Part shown: positions 17,022 to 27,850 of the stretch, in pieces
How positions within the stretch are numbered: position 1 is the stretch's first letter
Layout: every line of letters starts with the position of its first letter
NCBI GenBank assembly: GCA_017577615.1
Contig: PKRE01000004.1
Location: forward strand, 248,001 to 312,000
Direction of reading: 5' to 3'
DNA: 64,000 nt
Origin: Gammaproteobacteria bacterium
GTDB lineage: Bacteria; Pseudomonadota; Gammaproteobacteria; Steroidobacterales; Steroidobacteraceae
Position numbers and translations under genes: made by a program
Notes under the pieces: generated by a model
The model's input: only the letters and a program-made list of their open reading frames with translations
Told to the model about the DNA's origin: nothing
Databases searched by the model: none

Positions 17022-18130
17022 TATGGCCGATGCTCTCGCGCTAGGTAGGTCTGCGACTGCATCTCGATCAAGCGACTTTGCGTGCGCTCGAATTCGAACG
17101 CGAGCCGGGTGCCCTGATAGAGCTGGTCGATCGGAGCCGCTGCTGACACGATCAGCTTGACGGCACGATCGTAGAACTCGTCCACCAGACTGATGAAGCG
17201 TCGTGCCTGGTTCTCGAGCTCCGACGTCAACACCGGCACGTCGCTCACGAACACGGTGTGAAAGCAGCGCGCCAGCTCTATGTAATCGTCCTGGCTCCGT
17301 GGGCCGTTGCAGAGCTCGTCGAACGTGAACCAGATCGTGTCGTTCGCCAGCTTGTGCGCATGTAGGCGTCGATGATTGATCGTGAGCGTCGCACCTGTGC
17401 GGCCGGGCTCGCCGGCGATATCGGCGAACAGTCGTTCGAGCTGGTGTGCATGCTCAGGTTCGCGCGTGACGAACCAAGTGGTCGCGCGTTCGAGCGTCCG
17501 CAGACGATAGTCGGGCCCGGCAGGCATGTGCACGACTTCCGTGTGCGTCTTGAGCAGCTCGATGGCTGGCAGGAAGCGCGCACGTTGCAAGCCGTCCCTG
17601 TAAAGATCATCGGGCGGTACGTTCGAGGTTGCCACCAACGAGACGCCGCGCTCGAACAATGCGCGAAATAGTGTGCCGAGCAACATCGCATCGGCGATGT
17701 CCGAGACGAAGAGCTCGTCGAAGCACACGATCCGCGTGCGCGCCGCGATTCTGTCGGCAACGCGCTCGAGCGGATCGACCGCATCGCGTTGTCGCTTGAG
17801 CTCATCGTGCACGGTCTGCATGAAGCGATGGAAATGACTGCGTTGCTTGTTCTTGAACGGCAGGCTGTGGAAGAACAGATCCATTAGCCATGTCTTGCCG
17901 CGTCCGACGCCGCCCCACACATATAGGCCGCGCACCGGTGCGCGCTTGCGTTTCGAGGAGAAGAGCTCCTTGAGAAAGCTTCGCGGCGCGGAGGCGAGCA
18001 AACGTGTGCGCAAGTCATCGAGGCGCGCCACGATCATCTCTTGAGCAGGATCGGGTGCATAGCCCAGCCGTGCGCACTCGGCGCGGTAGAGCGCTGCAAC
18101 GGAAAGGTCAGGGGAGGGATGGGTCGTCAC
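17021..18130 (-). CDS. zapE: AFG1-like cell division ATPase ZapE
   Basis: P-loop ATPase of the AFG1/ZapE family, 369 residues from the chosen GTG, close to the roughly 375 of the E. coli protein. Walker A is WGGVGRGKTWLMD and Walker B is IVCFDELFVSDIADA. TSNVPPDDLYRDGLQR is a family signature. In E. coli it associates with the Z-ring under stress. An in-frame ATG over 400 bases upstream would overlap the ETF-QO gene and adds non-family sequence, so GTG 18130 (VTTHPSPDLSV) is preferred. It starts 31 bases after the ETF-QO stop. Confidence 0.9.
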   Translation of the reverse strand: MTTHPSPDLSVAALYRAECARLGYAPDPAQEMIVARLDDLRTRLLASAPRSFLKELFSSKRKRAPVRGLYVWGGVGRGKTWLMDLFFHSLPFKNKQRSHFHRFMQTVHDELKRQRDAVDPLERVADRIAARTRIVCFDELFVSDIADAMLLGTLFRALFERGVSLVATSNVPPDDLYRDGLQRARFLPAIELLKTHTEVVHMPAGPDYRLRTLERATTWFVTREPEHAHQLERLFADIAGEPGRTGATLTINHRRLHAHKLANDTIWFTFDELCNGPRSQDDYIELARCFHTVFVSDVPVLTSELENQARRFISLVDEFYDRAVKLIVSAAAPIDQLYQGTRLAFEFERTQSRLIEMQSQTYLAREHRP

Positions 18131-18161
18131 GCTGTGCAACGTACGAAATGGCGGGCGCGGC

Positions 18162-19775
18162 TCAAAGGTTCTGGTAGTTCGGTCCGGAACCGCCTTCCGG
18201 AGTCGTCCAAGTGATGATCTCGTAAGGATCCTTGATGTCGCATGCCTTGCAGTGGACGCAATTTGCGGCATTGATCTGCAGTCGCCGGCCTCCTTGTGCG
18301 TCTTCGACCATTTCGTAGACGCCGGCTGGGCAGAAACGCTCGCACGGGTTGCCGTATTCCGTCGTGCAACGCTCGACGCAAATCGATGTGTCGTGCACCA
18401 GGAGATGAACCGGTTGAGATTCATCGTGCACATTACCGGCGAAGAACACCGAGGCGAGCCGATCGCGCGGTGGCAGCGTACGCTTGACCCAGCCGCGATC
18501 GGGAGAGACGTACTCGTCGAGCTTCGCGAGCGCGGATGCATCCGATGTATTGCGGAGCGTCCAAGGCGTTCTGCCCTTCAGCAGCGCCTCGATGCCGGCA
18601 TTGACGATTCCAAAGTACAGACCCTTCTTGAACGCTGGCTTGAAATTGCGCACCTGATACAGCTCGCGATGTCCTTCGGATGCGCGCCAACGCGCATCGA
18701 AGCCGGTGCTCTCACCACGCTCGGCCAAGTGCTCGGCCGCAAGCGTGCCGCAACGAATCGCTTGATGAATCCCTTTGATCTTGAAAACGTTCAAGGTCCC
18801 GGCTGCATCACCAATCAGCAGCGCACCGGGCATCTCGAGCTTGGGAAGAGATTGGTAGCCGCCCGCAGCGATTGTGCGCGCGCCGGCAGAGAGGATCTCG
18901 CCGCCTTCCAGCAGGTGTTTGACGTGGGGATGATGCTTGAACTGCTGGAACGCCTCGAACGGCTCCAGACGTGGATCGCGATAATCGAGGCCTACCACAT
19001 AGCCCACGTAGAGGCGGTCCTCGCTCAGGTGATACACGAAGCTGCCCCCGTACGTGCCTGCATCGAGCGGCCAGCCGAATGCATGCTCTACTCGACCGGG
19101 TTGCACGCGACCGGGCGGCACCTGCCAGAGCTCCTTGAAGCCAAGCCCGAAGGTTGGCGGATCGATGCCGTCGCGCAAGTTGAACTGCCGCATGAGCTGC
19201 TTGGAGATGGAGCCGCGAGATCCCTCGGCCAGCACAGTCGTTCGCGCATGGATCTCGACGCCGGGCGTGTAGTTGGGTCCCGGTGTTCCATCCTTCTGTA
19301 ACCCCATGTCGCCGACGCGTATACCTTTGACACGTCGGCCCTCATCGAGCAGCGCTTCAGCAGCCGCAAAGCCAGCGAACACGTCCACGCCGAGCGCTTC
19401 GGCTTGCTCTGCGAGCCAGGGTGTCAGTTGTCCGAGCGAGATGATGAAGTTGCCGCGGTTGTGCATGGGGCTCAGCTTGACCGCCCAATCAGGCAGCTTG
19501 TACGAGCCCGTCCGCGTCAAGAGCCGCACGTCGTCTTCCACGACCGGAATCTTCATCCCGGGAAAGTCGGCGCGCCAATTCGGCAGGAGTCGATCGAGCG
19601 GGCCCGGCTCGAGCACCGCGCCAGAGATCGAGTGTGCGCCGACGGCAGAGCCCTTCTCGAGCACGCACACATTGATCTCAGGCTTGAGTTGCTTCAAGCG
19701 AATGGCACACGCCAGTCCCGCCGGCCCTGCACCGACGATGACGACGTCGTACTCCATCACTTCGCGGTCGGACAT
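18162..19775 (-). CDS. Electron-transfer flavoprotein:ubiquinone oxidoreductase
   Basis: Membrane-associated FAD and [4Fe-4S] enzyme (537 residues) that passes electrons from reduced ETF to ubiquinone. It is therefore the exit for electrons from the acyl-CoA dehydrogenases in this window. The N-terminal FAD motif is VGAGPAGLACAI. The C-terminal ferredoxin-like cluster has cysteines in YGNPCERFCPAGVYE and CVHCKACDIKDPYEI. GLGFKELWQV and GDAAGTLNVFKIKG are typical ETF-QO segments. No etfA or etfB lies in the window. Confidence 0.95.
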   Translation of the reverse strand: MSDREVMEYDVVIVGAGPAGLACAIRLKQLKPEINVCVLEKGSAVGAHSISGAVLEPGPLDRLLPNWRADFPGMKIPVVEDDVRLLTRTGSYKLPDWAVKLSPMHNRGNFIISLGQLTPWLAEQAEALGVDVFAGFAAAEALLDEGRRVKGIRVGDMGLQKDGTPGPNYTPGVEIHARTTVLAEGSRGSISKQLMRQFNLRDGIDPPTFGLGFKELWQVPPGRVQPGRVEHAFGWPLDAGTYGGSFVYHLSEDRLYVGYVVGLDYRDPRLEPFEAFQQFKHHPHVKHLLEGGEILSAGARTIAAGGYQSLPKLEMPGALLIGDAAGTLNVFKIKGIHQAIRCGTLAAEHLAERGESTGFDARWRASEGHRELYQVRNFKPAFKKGLYFGIVNAGIEALLKGRTPWTLRNTSDASALAKLDEYVSPDRGWVKRTLPPRDRLASVFFAGNVHDESQPVHLLVHDTSICVERCTTEYGNPCERFCPAGVYEMVEDAQGGRRLQINAANCVHCKACDIKDPYEIITWTTPEGGSGPNYQNL

Positions 19776-19848
19776 GTTCTGCTCGCGTTTCCTTAGTCAG
19801 TGTCCGCGCAATTGTCTCGCAAAGTAGTGCGACCGGGCAAAGCGGCGT

Positions 19849-19890
19849 GGGCTGGGGACCGGAGGCTGGCGACCAAAGCTGGAAGCTGAA
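19849..19890. repeat. G-rich heptad array between ETF-QO and the SDR gene
   Basis: Six heptads on the plus strand: GGGCTGG GGACCGG AGGCTGG CGACCAA AGCTGGA AGCTGAA. In the sense of the minus-strand genes this is the C-rich array lying upstream of the ETF-QO start. No clear second arm is visible. Confidence 0.65.
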
Positions 19891-19935
19891 CGCGCACTCG
19901 CGCTTCAAGTTACGCTGCAGCGTTGAAGAAGGCGC

Positions 19936-20703
19936 TCATCGCGGTGCCATTCGAATCGCGCCATCGAGCCGAATGCACTCGCCGTTCAGCATGACGTTCT
20001 CGCACAGGTGCACGACGAGTGCGGCGTACTCCTCGGGGCGACCGAGGCGCGCAGGGAAGGGGACCTGCTTGCTGAGCGAGTCCTGCGCCTCTTGCGGAAG
20101 CGCGGCCATCAGCGGCGTCTTGAAGATCCCCGGCGCGATCGTCATCACGCGAATACCGCTCGATGCAAGATCGCGCGCCATCGGCAACGTCATGCCGACG
20201 ATGCCGCCTTTCGAAGCCGAGTAGGCAACTTGCCCGATCTGTCCCTCGAAGGCCGCCACTGAGGCGGTCATCACGATGAGCCCTCGTTCACCTTCTTCGT
20301 TCGGCGTGTTCTTCTGCATGACAGCGCAGGCGGCCTTGCAGACGAGAAGGGTGCCGACGAGGTTGATCTCGATCACCTTGCGGAAGAAATCGCCAGGCAT
20401 GGGCCCTTCCTTGTTGACGATGCGGCGTGGCCATGCGACACCGGCACAATTGACGACAAGGTTGAGCCCGCCCATCTCGCGCTGCGCGCGCGCGACGGCC
20501 GCATCGACCAATGGCTCTTGCGTGACGTCGACTTCCTCGAAGTGAGCATTCGCTCCGAGTTGGCTTGCCGCTCGTGCACCGGCGTCGCGATTGACGTCAA
20601 ACAGCACGACGCGTGCTCCGCCGCCGACGAGCCGCTCTGCCGTCGCCAGTCCCAGCCCCGACGCGCCGCCGGTGATAATCGCCTTCACTTCGTTGATGCG
20701 CAT
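19936..20703 (-). CDS. HSD10-type short-chain 3-hydroxyacyl-CoA dehydrogenase
   Basis: 255-residue SDR with the NAD motif TGGASGLGLATAERL and the catalytic pair in YSASKGG. The length and the segments VVNCAGVAWPRRIV and FKTPLMAALP resemble 3-hydroxyacyl-CoA dehydrogenase type 2 (HSD10). In bacteria HSD10-like enzymes oxidise 2-methyl-3-hydroxybutyryl-CoA in isoleucine breakdown. Neighbouring Leu/Ile/Val genes support that assignment, but substrate is inferred. The cofactor is probably NAD, with Asp at the end of strand 2 (LFDVNRD). Confidence 0.85.
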   Translation of the reverse strand: MRINEVKAIITGGASGLGLATAERLVGGGARVVLFDVNRDAGARAASQLGANAHFEEVDVTQEPLVDAAVARAQREMGGLNLVVNCAGVAWPRRIVNKEGPMPGDFFRKVIEINLVGTLLVCKAACAVMQKNTPNEEGERGLIVMTASVAAFEGQIGQVAYSASKGGIVGMTLPMARDLASSGIRVMTIAPGIFKTPLMAALPQEAQDSLSKQVPFPARLGRPEEYAALVVHLCENVMLNGECIRLDGAIRMAPR

Positions 20704-20773
20704 GTTTTCTCCTCAGATTGAACGGCGCCCGAACGCGTGTCACCGTTCGCTGTTAGCTTCGCCGACCCGCTAA

Positions 20774-21562
20774 TCAAGCATCGCGAATGAGCCACCGCGG
20801 CCGCCGCTTCTCCAAGAACGCGCTCAGTCCTTCCTGCCCCTCGTCGCTCATGCGCAGCTTTGCGAGGAGTTGCGCCGTCTCTTCTTGGAGTGCGTCGCGG
20901 TCGTGCTCTGTTTCCAGCTTCCTAACGAGCTGCTTGGCTTCGCGAACCGCGAGCGGCCCACACGCCAAGACCGCCTCGATGTGCCGTTCCACCTCGCCAT
21001 CGATGTCTGCCGGTGCGACCGTGCGATGCAAGAGCCCAATGTGTTGCGCCTCGTGGGCATCGAAAGGCAGCGCCGTCACGAAGAGTCGCCGCGCCTGGCG
21101 CGGGCCGATGGCCCGCACGACGTAAGGAGAGATCGTGGCCGGGACGATGCCGAGCCTCGCTTCACTGAATGCGAGCTTGGCTGTCTCGACACCGATCGCC
21201 ACGTCGGCACACGCGATCAGGCCGATACCGCCGCCGAACGCATTGCCATTCACGCGCACGATGAGCGGACGGTCGATCTCATCCAGCGTGCGCAGGCAGC
21301 GCGCCAACAGGCGCGCATCCCCGAGATTCTCCTCCTCAGAGAGCTCCCGCATCGACCGCATGTATTCAATGTCGGCGCCTGCACAGAAACTCGCGCCCGC
21401 ACCGGTCAGCACGATCACGCGCACGCGCTCATCGAGCCGGGCATCGAGCAGTGCGGCGTGCAGAGTCTCGAGAAGCTCTGCGTTCAACGCGTTGTGCTTC
21501 TCCGGACGATTCAATGTCAGCGTGAGGACGCCGCGAGCAGAAAGCGAGGTTACGATGGGCAT
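20774..21562 (-). CDS. liuC: Enoyl-CoA hydratase/isomerase family protein, methylglutaconyl-CoA hydratase-like
   Basis: 262-residue crotonase. Oxyanion-hole segments are GAGASFCAGADIEYM and NAFGGGIGLIACADV. FSEARLGIVPATISPYV is the region of the catalytic glutamate and resembles methylglutaconyl-CoA hydratases. Its place directly downstream of liuB on the same strand supports the leucine pathway role (3-methylglutaconyl-CoA to HMG-CoA). The start codon directly follows a CCTAGCG CCTACAG CCC heptad leader without a Shine-Dalgarno. A generic enoyl-CoA hydratase is the alternative. Confidence 0.8.
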   Translation of the reverse strand: MPIVTSLSARGVLTLTLNRPEKHNALNAELLETLHAALLDARLDERVRVIVLTGAGASFCAGADIEYMRSMRELSEEENLGDARLLARCLRTLDEIDRPLIVRVNGNAFGGGIGLIACADVAIGVETAKLAFSEARLGIVPATISPYVVRAIGPRQARRLFVTALPFDAHEAQHIGLLHRTVAPADIDGEVERHIEAVLACGPLAVREAKQLVRKLETEHDRDALQEETAQLLAKLRMSDEGQEGLSAFLEKRRPRWLIRDA

Positions 21563-21692
21563 GGGCTGTAGGCGCTAGGCTGTGAGCTGTCGTAACGCAG
21601 CGCGCATCACCTTCCCGCTAGTTCCCATGGTGTCGTACCTCCTCTTAATTACAGCCAGGGCAACCTCAGTCCCGAACCCGAGCCCCCAGCCC
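21563..21692. repeat. Heptad-repeat element between liuC-like gene and liuB
   Basis: Plus-strand G-rich arm at 21563-21592 (GGGCTGT AGGCGCT AGGCTGT GAGCTGT) touches the liuC-like start. The C-rich arm at 21661-21692 (CAACCTC AGTCCCG AACCCGA GCCCCCA) ends just before the liuB stop. Arms are about 70 bases apart. Confidence 0.75.
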
Positions 21693-21700
21693 ATGAGTCG

Positions 21701-23304
<1,604 letters not shown>

Positions 23305-23308
<4 letters not shown>

Positions 23309-24462
23309 GCGCTCGCCTCGAAGATCTCGCGTCCGATCAGCATGCGACGAATCTCGTTCGTGCCGGCACCGATCTCGTAGAGCTTGGCGTCACGTAGCAG
23401 GCGTCCGGTCGGATAGTCGTTGATGTAGCCATTGCCGCCGAGCACCTGGATTGCTTGCAGCGCCATTTGCGTGGCGCGCTCGGAGGCATATAGGATGCAG
23501 CCGGCTGCATCGAAGCGCGTCACACGGCCACGATCGCAGGCGGCTGCAACCGAGTAGACGTATGCACGGCAGGCGTTCATGTTCGTGTACATGTCCGCGA
23601 TCTTGCCTTGCATGAGCTGGAACGTGCCGATGGGGCGATTGAACTGCTTGCGCTCGTGCACGTACGGCAGCACGACATCCAGGCACGCACGCATGATGCC
23701 GAGCGGCCCACCGGCGAGCACGACCCGTTCGTAGTCGAGCCCACTCATGAGGACCTCGATGCCGAGCCCTTCCTTGTGCAGCACGTTCTCGACCGGTACC
23801 CGGCAGTTCTCGAACACGAGCTCGCATGTATCCGAGCCTCGCATGCCGAGCTTGTCGAGCTTTTGCGCCGTGCGAAAGCCGGGCATGCCGCGTTCGATGA
23901 TGAACGCCGTGATGCCACGCGCACCAAGGTCGGGATCGAGCGTCGCGTAGACGACGAGAACATCGGCTTCGGGGCCGTTCGTGATCCACATCTTGGAGCC
24001 GTTGAGGACGTAGTGATCGCCGCGGCGCTCGGCGCGCGTGCGCATGCTGACGACGTCCGAGCCCGCGCCGGCCTCGCTCATCGCGAGCGCACCGACGTGC
24101 TCGCCGGAGATGAGCTTCGGTAGATACTTGTGCTTCTGCTCGGGCGTGCCCCAGCGTCGGATCTGATTGACGCACAGGTTGGAATGTGCCCCGTAGGACA
24201 GGCCGACCGATGCCGATGCGCGACTGATTTCCTCCATCGCCACGACGTGGGCGAGATAGCCGAGACCAGCGCCTCCGAAGGCTTCCTCCACCGTGATGCC
24301 CAGCAAGCCGAGCTCACCCATCTTGGGCCACAGCTCGCGCGGGAAACGGTTCTCCCGATCGATCATGTCGGCGAGCGGCGCGATGAGATCTCGAGCGAAG
24401 GCGGCCACGCTCGCGCGCAGCGCTTCGATGTCCTCGCCCAGTCCGAAGTCGAAATCTTCCAT
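23305..24462 (-). CDS. liuA: Isovaleryl-CoA dehydrogenase
   Basis: FAD acyl-CoA dehydrogenase, 385 residues, first committed oxidation of leucine catabolism; electrons go to ETF. The catalytic base of this subfamily sits in the middle helix (GLDYERVVLAGG), while the usual C-terminal Glu position reads GAGTNEIRRM. This is the isovaleryl-CoA dehydrogenase arrangement. ATG 24462 has a strong GGGAGG site. An upstream in-frame start adds 29 atypical residues. It heads the liuA-liuB-liuC unit and is divergent from the GntR regulator. Confidence 0.95.
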
Positions 24463-24537
24463 TGGACCTCCCGGCACCGCGAGTGCGACGGCAAGCAGCA
24501 ACGGCGCCACCGACCGGCGTCTTGTGAAAGTTGTCCT

Positions 24538-24550
24538 ATTGTCCGACAAT
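24538..24550. promoter_or_regulatory. Candidate GntR/FadR-type operator ATTGTC-C-GACAAT
   Basis: Perfect 13-bp palindrome in the divergent gap between liuA and the GntR gene. Its centre TTGTCCGACAA fits the FadR-subfamily pattern TnGTnnnACnA. A further half-site TTGTCC lies at 24531-24536. It is well placed to control both genes. Binding is inferred from family knowledge. Confidence 0.65.
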
Positions 24551-24579
24551 CCGACCGAGTGTCAACGAAGGAAGAGTTG

Positions 24580-25392
24580 ATGGCCCAACCTCGAGCGCGC
24601 CGCAGCACAGCCGGAGCGAGTGCCACGTCAACGGCAGCGAAGGCTCATCGTGAGCTCGAGCCACTGCGTTTCGAGCCGGTGGAGCGCGATCCAGCGTATA
24701 CACGTGTGGCGCGCGCCATCGAAGCCAAGATTCTGGCGCGCGAGCTGCGCGCCGGCGACGCGCTGCCTCCGGAAATGGACTTGGCGCAACAGTTCCGCGT
24801 GCATCGCTCGACCGTGCGCGAAGCGCTGCGACGCTTGGAAAGTGCCGGTCTCGTCAAGCGCCCGCCGGGCGCCAAGCGTATGGTCGTGAGTCGACCGGCC
24901 GCTGCGGAGCTCGCGTCGGGCATGCGCCATGCGCTCGTGCTGCACGACGTGACATTCGTGGAAGTGTGGGAGGCGATGATGGTGATTGAGCCGGAGGTGG
25001 CGGCGCTTGCTGCTGCACGGCGCGATCAGCAGGATTTGCAAGCGCTGACCGCCGTGCACGAAGCGTTCAAGTCCTCGCCGAAAGGCGATCCGCATGCCGT
25101 TGAGGTCGTCGCGCGCTTCTTCGAGCTGCTCGGGGCCGCAGCGCGTAATCGCGTCTTGGTGCTCGCCAAGCAGTCACTCGCGCGGGTGTTGGCGCCTTCC
25201 TTGGCTCGCATGATCGACAAGGTGCCGCAGGCGCGCTCGCGTATTGCGGATGCGCAGAGAAGGATCATCGGCGCCGTGCACGACAAGAACGCCGAAGAGG
25301 CCCGCCGCTGGATGTCCAAGCACGTGCGCGACTTCAAGCGTGGCTACGAATTGGCGGGGATTTCGCCAGATACGCCGGTCAGCGTCGACTAA
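24580..25392 (+). CDS. FadR-subfamily GntR transcriptional regulator of the liu genes
   Basis: 270 residues. The N-terminal winged helix (about 35-105) has the GntR signature LRAGDALPPEMDLAQQFRVH followed by STVREALRRLESAGLV. The C-terminal all-helical FCD-type domain (about 120-260) would bind the effector. ATG 24580 has GGAAGAG upstream. It is divergent from liuA across a 117-bp gap holding a FadR-type palindrome, so it probably represses or tunes leucine catabolism. In many proteobacteria the liu regulator is MerR-type (LiuR), so a GntR is a different solution. Effector unknown. Confidence 0.88.
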   Translation: MAQPRARRSTAGASATSTAAKAHRELEPLRFEPVERDPAYTRVARAIEAKILARELRAGDALPPEMDLAQQFRVHRSTVREALRRLESAGLVKRPPGAKRMVVSRPAAAELASGMRHALVLHDVTFVEVWEAMMVIEPEVAALAAARRDQQDLQALTAVHEAFKSSPKGDPHAVEVVARFFELLGAAARNRVLVLAKQSLARVLAPSLARMIDKVPQARSRIADAQRRIIGAVHDKNAEEARRWMSKHVRDFKRGYELAGISPDTPVSVD

Positions 25393-25473
25393 GTAAGAAC
25401 GTCTTGGTAAGAACGTCTTGGCAGGAAGTCACATTTGGCAGGAAGGGCTCACAGCTCCAGCCTACAGCCCCTC
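25393..25473. repeat. Heptad-repeat element between convergent gntR and thiolase genes
   Basis: Left part: a perfect 14-bp tandem duplication GTAAGAACGTCTTG at 25393-25406 and 25407-25420, i.e. alternating heptads, then two GCAGGAAG copies. Right part: CTCACAG CTCCAGC CTACAGC (25448-25468), which includes the thiolase stop codon. Confidence 0.7.
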
Positions 25474-26640
25474 AATTGCCATCGCCGTCGCTTCACCGCC
25501 GCCGATGCAGAGCGCAGCGACGCCGCGCTTCAGGTTGCGATGCCTGAGCGCGTGCACGAGCGTGGTGAGGATGCGGGCTCCGGTCGCACCGATCGGATGA
25601 CCGAGCGCGCATGCGCCGCCGTTCACGTTGACCTTCGTCGGGTCGAGCTCGAGATCGTGGATGGCAGCCATGGTGACGCAGGCGAACGCTTCATTGATCT
25701 CATACAAATCCACTTGCGTGGCGCTCCATCCCGCGCGCTGCAGCACGGCGCGAATCGCACCGACCGGAGCGGTCGTGAACCACTCCGGCGCTTGCGCATG
25801 GCTTGCGTACGCCACGATGCGTGCGAGGGGCGTGAGCCCGTAGCGTTCGACGGCCTGCTCGCCGGCGACGATGACGACTGCAGCACCATCGGAGATCGAT
25901 GAGGAGCTCGCGGCCGTCACCGTGCCGTCCTTGTTGAATGCTGGCTTCAAGGTCGGGATCTTCGCGATGTCGAGCGTGAACGGCGTTTCATCCTGTGCCA
26001 CCACGCGCTCGCCTTTCCGCTCTTGCACCGTCACGGGCGCAATCTCGGCTTCGAAGGCGCCGCTCTCGATCGCCCTCAGAGAGCGACGTACCGATTCGGC
26101 GGCGAAAGTATCCTGCTGCTCGCGCGTGAAGCCGTATTTCTTGGCCGTCTGGTCCGCGAAATGACCCATGAGCTGCTTGTCGAACGGGCTTTGCAAGCCG
26201 TCGAAGAACATGTGATCGAGCAGCTCTGCATGGCCCATGCGCAAGCCGTTGCGCGCCTTCGGCAGCAAGTAGGGTGCGTTCGACATCGACTCGATCCCGC
26301 CTGCAAGAATGACGTCGGCCGAGCCGGCGCGAATCTGATCGGCCGCCATCATCACCGCTTTGAGCGCCGAGCCGCACATCTTGTTCACCGTTGTGGCGGG
26401 CACGCTCGCCGGCACACCGGCGCCGAGCGCGGCTTGTCGCGCCGGGGCCTGACCGAGACCGGCCATCAACACACAACCGAGGATCGTCTCGTCGATACGC
26501 TCCGGCGAGATACCGCTCGACTCGATCGCCGCTCGCGCTGCGACGGCTCCGAGCTGTGGTGCGCTGACCGCGCTCAACGTGCCTTGGAATGCACCGATGG
26601 GCGTGCGGTGCGCGGAAACGATGAATATGTCCTGGCTCAT
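25462..26640 (-). CDS. Acetyl-CoA C-acyltransferase (thiolase)
   Basis: 392-residue thiolase of the acetoacetyl-CoA/AtoB-PhaA type. The nucleophilic Cys is in NKMCGSALKA, the His in GGACALGHPIGATGAR and the second Cys in ALCIGGGEATAM. It would cleave acetoacetyl-CoA or 2-methylacetoacetyl-CoA at the end of leucine and isoleucine breakdown. Context supports degradation, but the sequence alone does not exclude PHB synthesis. The last codons and stop (GAG GGG CTG TAG) lie in a CTGTAGG heptad array. Confidence 0.92.
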   Translation of the reverse strand: MSQDIFIVSAHRTPIGAFQGTLSAVSAPQLGAVAARAAIESSGISPERIDETILGCVLMAGLGQAPARQAALGAGVPASVPATTVNKMCGSALKAVMMAADQIRAGSADVILAGGIESMSNAPYLLPKARNGLRMGHAELLDHMFFDGLQSPFDKQLMGHFADQTAKKYGFTREQQDTFAAESVRRSLRAIESGAFEAEIAPVTVQERKGERVVAQDETPFTLDIAKIPTLKPAFNKDGTVTAASSSSISDGAAVVIVAGEQAVERYGLTPLARIVAYASHAQAPEWFTTAPVGAIRAVLQRAGWSATQVDLYEINEAFACVTMAAIHDLELDPTKVNVNGGACALGHPIGATGARILTTLVHALRHRNLKRGVAALCIGGGEATAMAIEGL

Positions 26641-26706
26641 GTTGACTCGTTCTCGTCGGCTCGAGCGAGCTCCGGTCAGCGGTCACCGAAGCGCGATGAA
26701 TGACAA

Positions 26707-27795
26707 CTACACAGCCCGCGACGTGCTACCTGCGACGAAGGGCAACTTCGTTTGGCTGATGGAAGCAAGCCGCGCCTCCGCTAGCTTTTGCGCCGCTTGC
26801 CAGGTCGGAATCTTCTCCTCGCTGGCAAGCTCGAGAATGCGAGCGATGATGCCGTGAATGCGCGCGACCCGACGCTCGGCGCGTGCGACGCTGTAGCCCT
26901 GCAGCTCCAGCGCGCTGCTCATGAGACCGCCGGCATTGATCGCATAGTCGGGCGCGTACAGGATGCCGCGCCGCTCGAGCTCGGTGCCGAGCTCGTCCGA
27001 TTCGAGCTGATTGTTCGCGCCGCCCGCGACGATCTCGCAGCGAAGGCGCGGCAAGGTGTCCTCGTTGATCACCGCACCGAGCGCGCAGGGCGAGAATACA
27101 GTTGCCTCGACATCGTAGATCTGTGACATCGGCACGGCCTCGGCACCGAACTCGTCGACGACTTGCTCGACGCGATCCTCCGCGATGTCGGTCACGAACA
27201 CCTTGGCGCCGTGTGCGCGCAGCAACTTCACGAGGTGATAGCCGACTTGACCGGCGCCTTGGACCGCAAAGCTGACGCGTTGCAGATCCGCGTGCCCATA
27301 CTTGAACTCGAGGCACGCGCGAATGCCATGCAACGTCCCGAGCGCCGTGAACCGCGAAGGATCGCCACTGCCGCCGTTCACTTCCGGCACGCCCACCACG
27401 TACGGCGTCTCGAGGCGGATCAGCTCCATGTCATCGGAGCTCGTGCCGACGTCCTCGCAAGCGATGTAGCGGCCGCCGAGCGAGTGAATGAACCGGCCGA
27501 GCGCACGAAACAGTGCCTCGCTCTTGTCGGTCTCGGGATTGCCGATCAGCACGGCCTTTGCGCCGCCGAGATCCAGGCCGGCGATCGCGGCCTTGTAGGT
27601 CATGCCGCGCGAATGCTTCAGCACATCGCGAACGGCATCGTCTTCGCTGACATAGGGCCACATGCGCAGCCCCCCGAAGGCGGGTCCGAGCCGTGTGCTA
27701 TGGATCGCAATGATGCAGCGCAGACCGGATTCGGCGTGATGAAAGAAGACGACTTGCTCGTGTCCAAGTCGACCAACGGATTCGAACAGGTTCAT
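26707..27795 (-). CDS. Leucine (branched-chain amino acid) dehydrogenase
   Basis: Glu/Leu/Phe/Val dehydrogenase family, 362 residues. It deaminates Leu, Ile or Val to the 2-oxoacid with NAD. The catalytic lysine region is MTYKAAIAGLDLGGAKAVL and the NAD motif is VQGAGQVGYHLVKLL. Typical segments include SRFTALGTLHGIRACLEFK and GGANNQLESDELG. The length matches leucine dehydrogenases rather than the longer glutamate enzymes. It supplies the entry step for the liu pathway genes upstream. No branched-chain oxoacid dehydrogenase is in the window. Confidence 0.93.
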   Translation of the reverse strand: MNLFESVGRLGHEQVVFFHHAESGLRCIIAIHSTRLGPAFGGLRMWPYVSEDDAVRDVLKHSRGMTYKAAIAGLDLGGAKAVLIGNPETDKSEALFRALGRFIHSLGGRYIACEDVGTSSDDMELIRLETPYVVGVPEVNGGSGDPSRFTALGTLHGIRACLEFKYGHADLQRVSFAVQGAGQVGYHLVKLLRAHGAKVFVTDIAEDRVEQVVDEFGAEAVPMSQIYDVEATVFSPCALGAVINEDTLPRLRCEIVAGGANNQLESDELGTELERRGILYAPDYAINAGGLMSSALELQGYSVARAERRVARIHGIIARILELASEEKIPTWQAAQKLAEARLASISQTKLPFVAGSTSRAV

Positions 27796-27850
27796 GCGTC
27801 CTCGCTGTTCTGCTCGTGAGCACAGTATAGTCAGGGCTGCAAGCTGCAGC

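Noticed and set aside
18131..18541. N-terminal extension of zapE to an upstream start
   Set aside because: It would overlap most of the 3' end of the ETF-QO gene, and the residues (Ser/Arg-rich) have no resemblance to ZapE.
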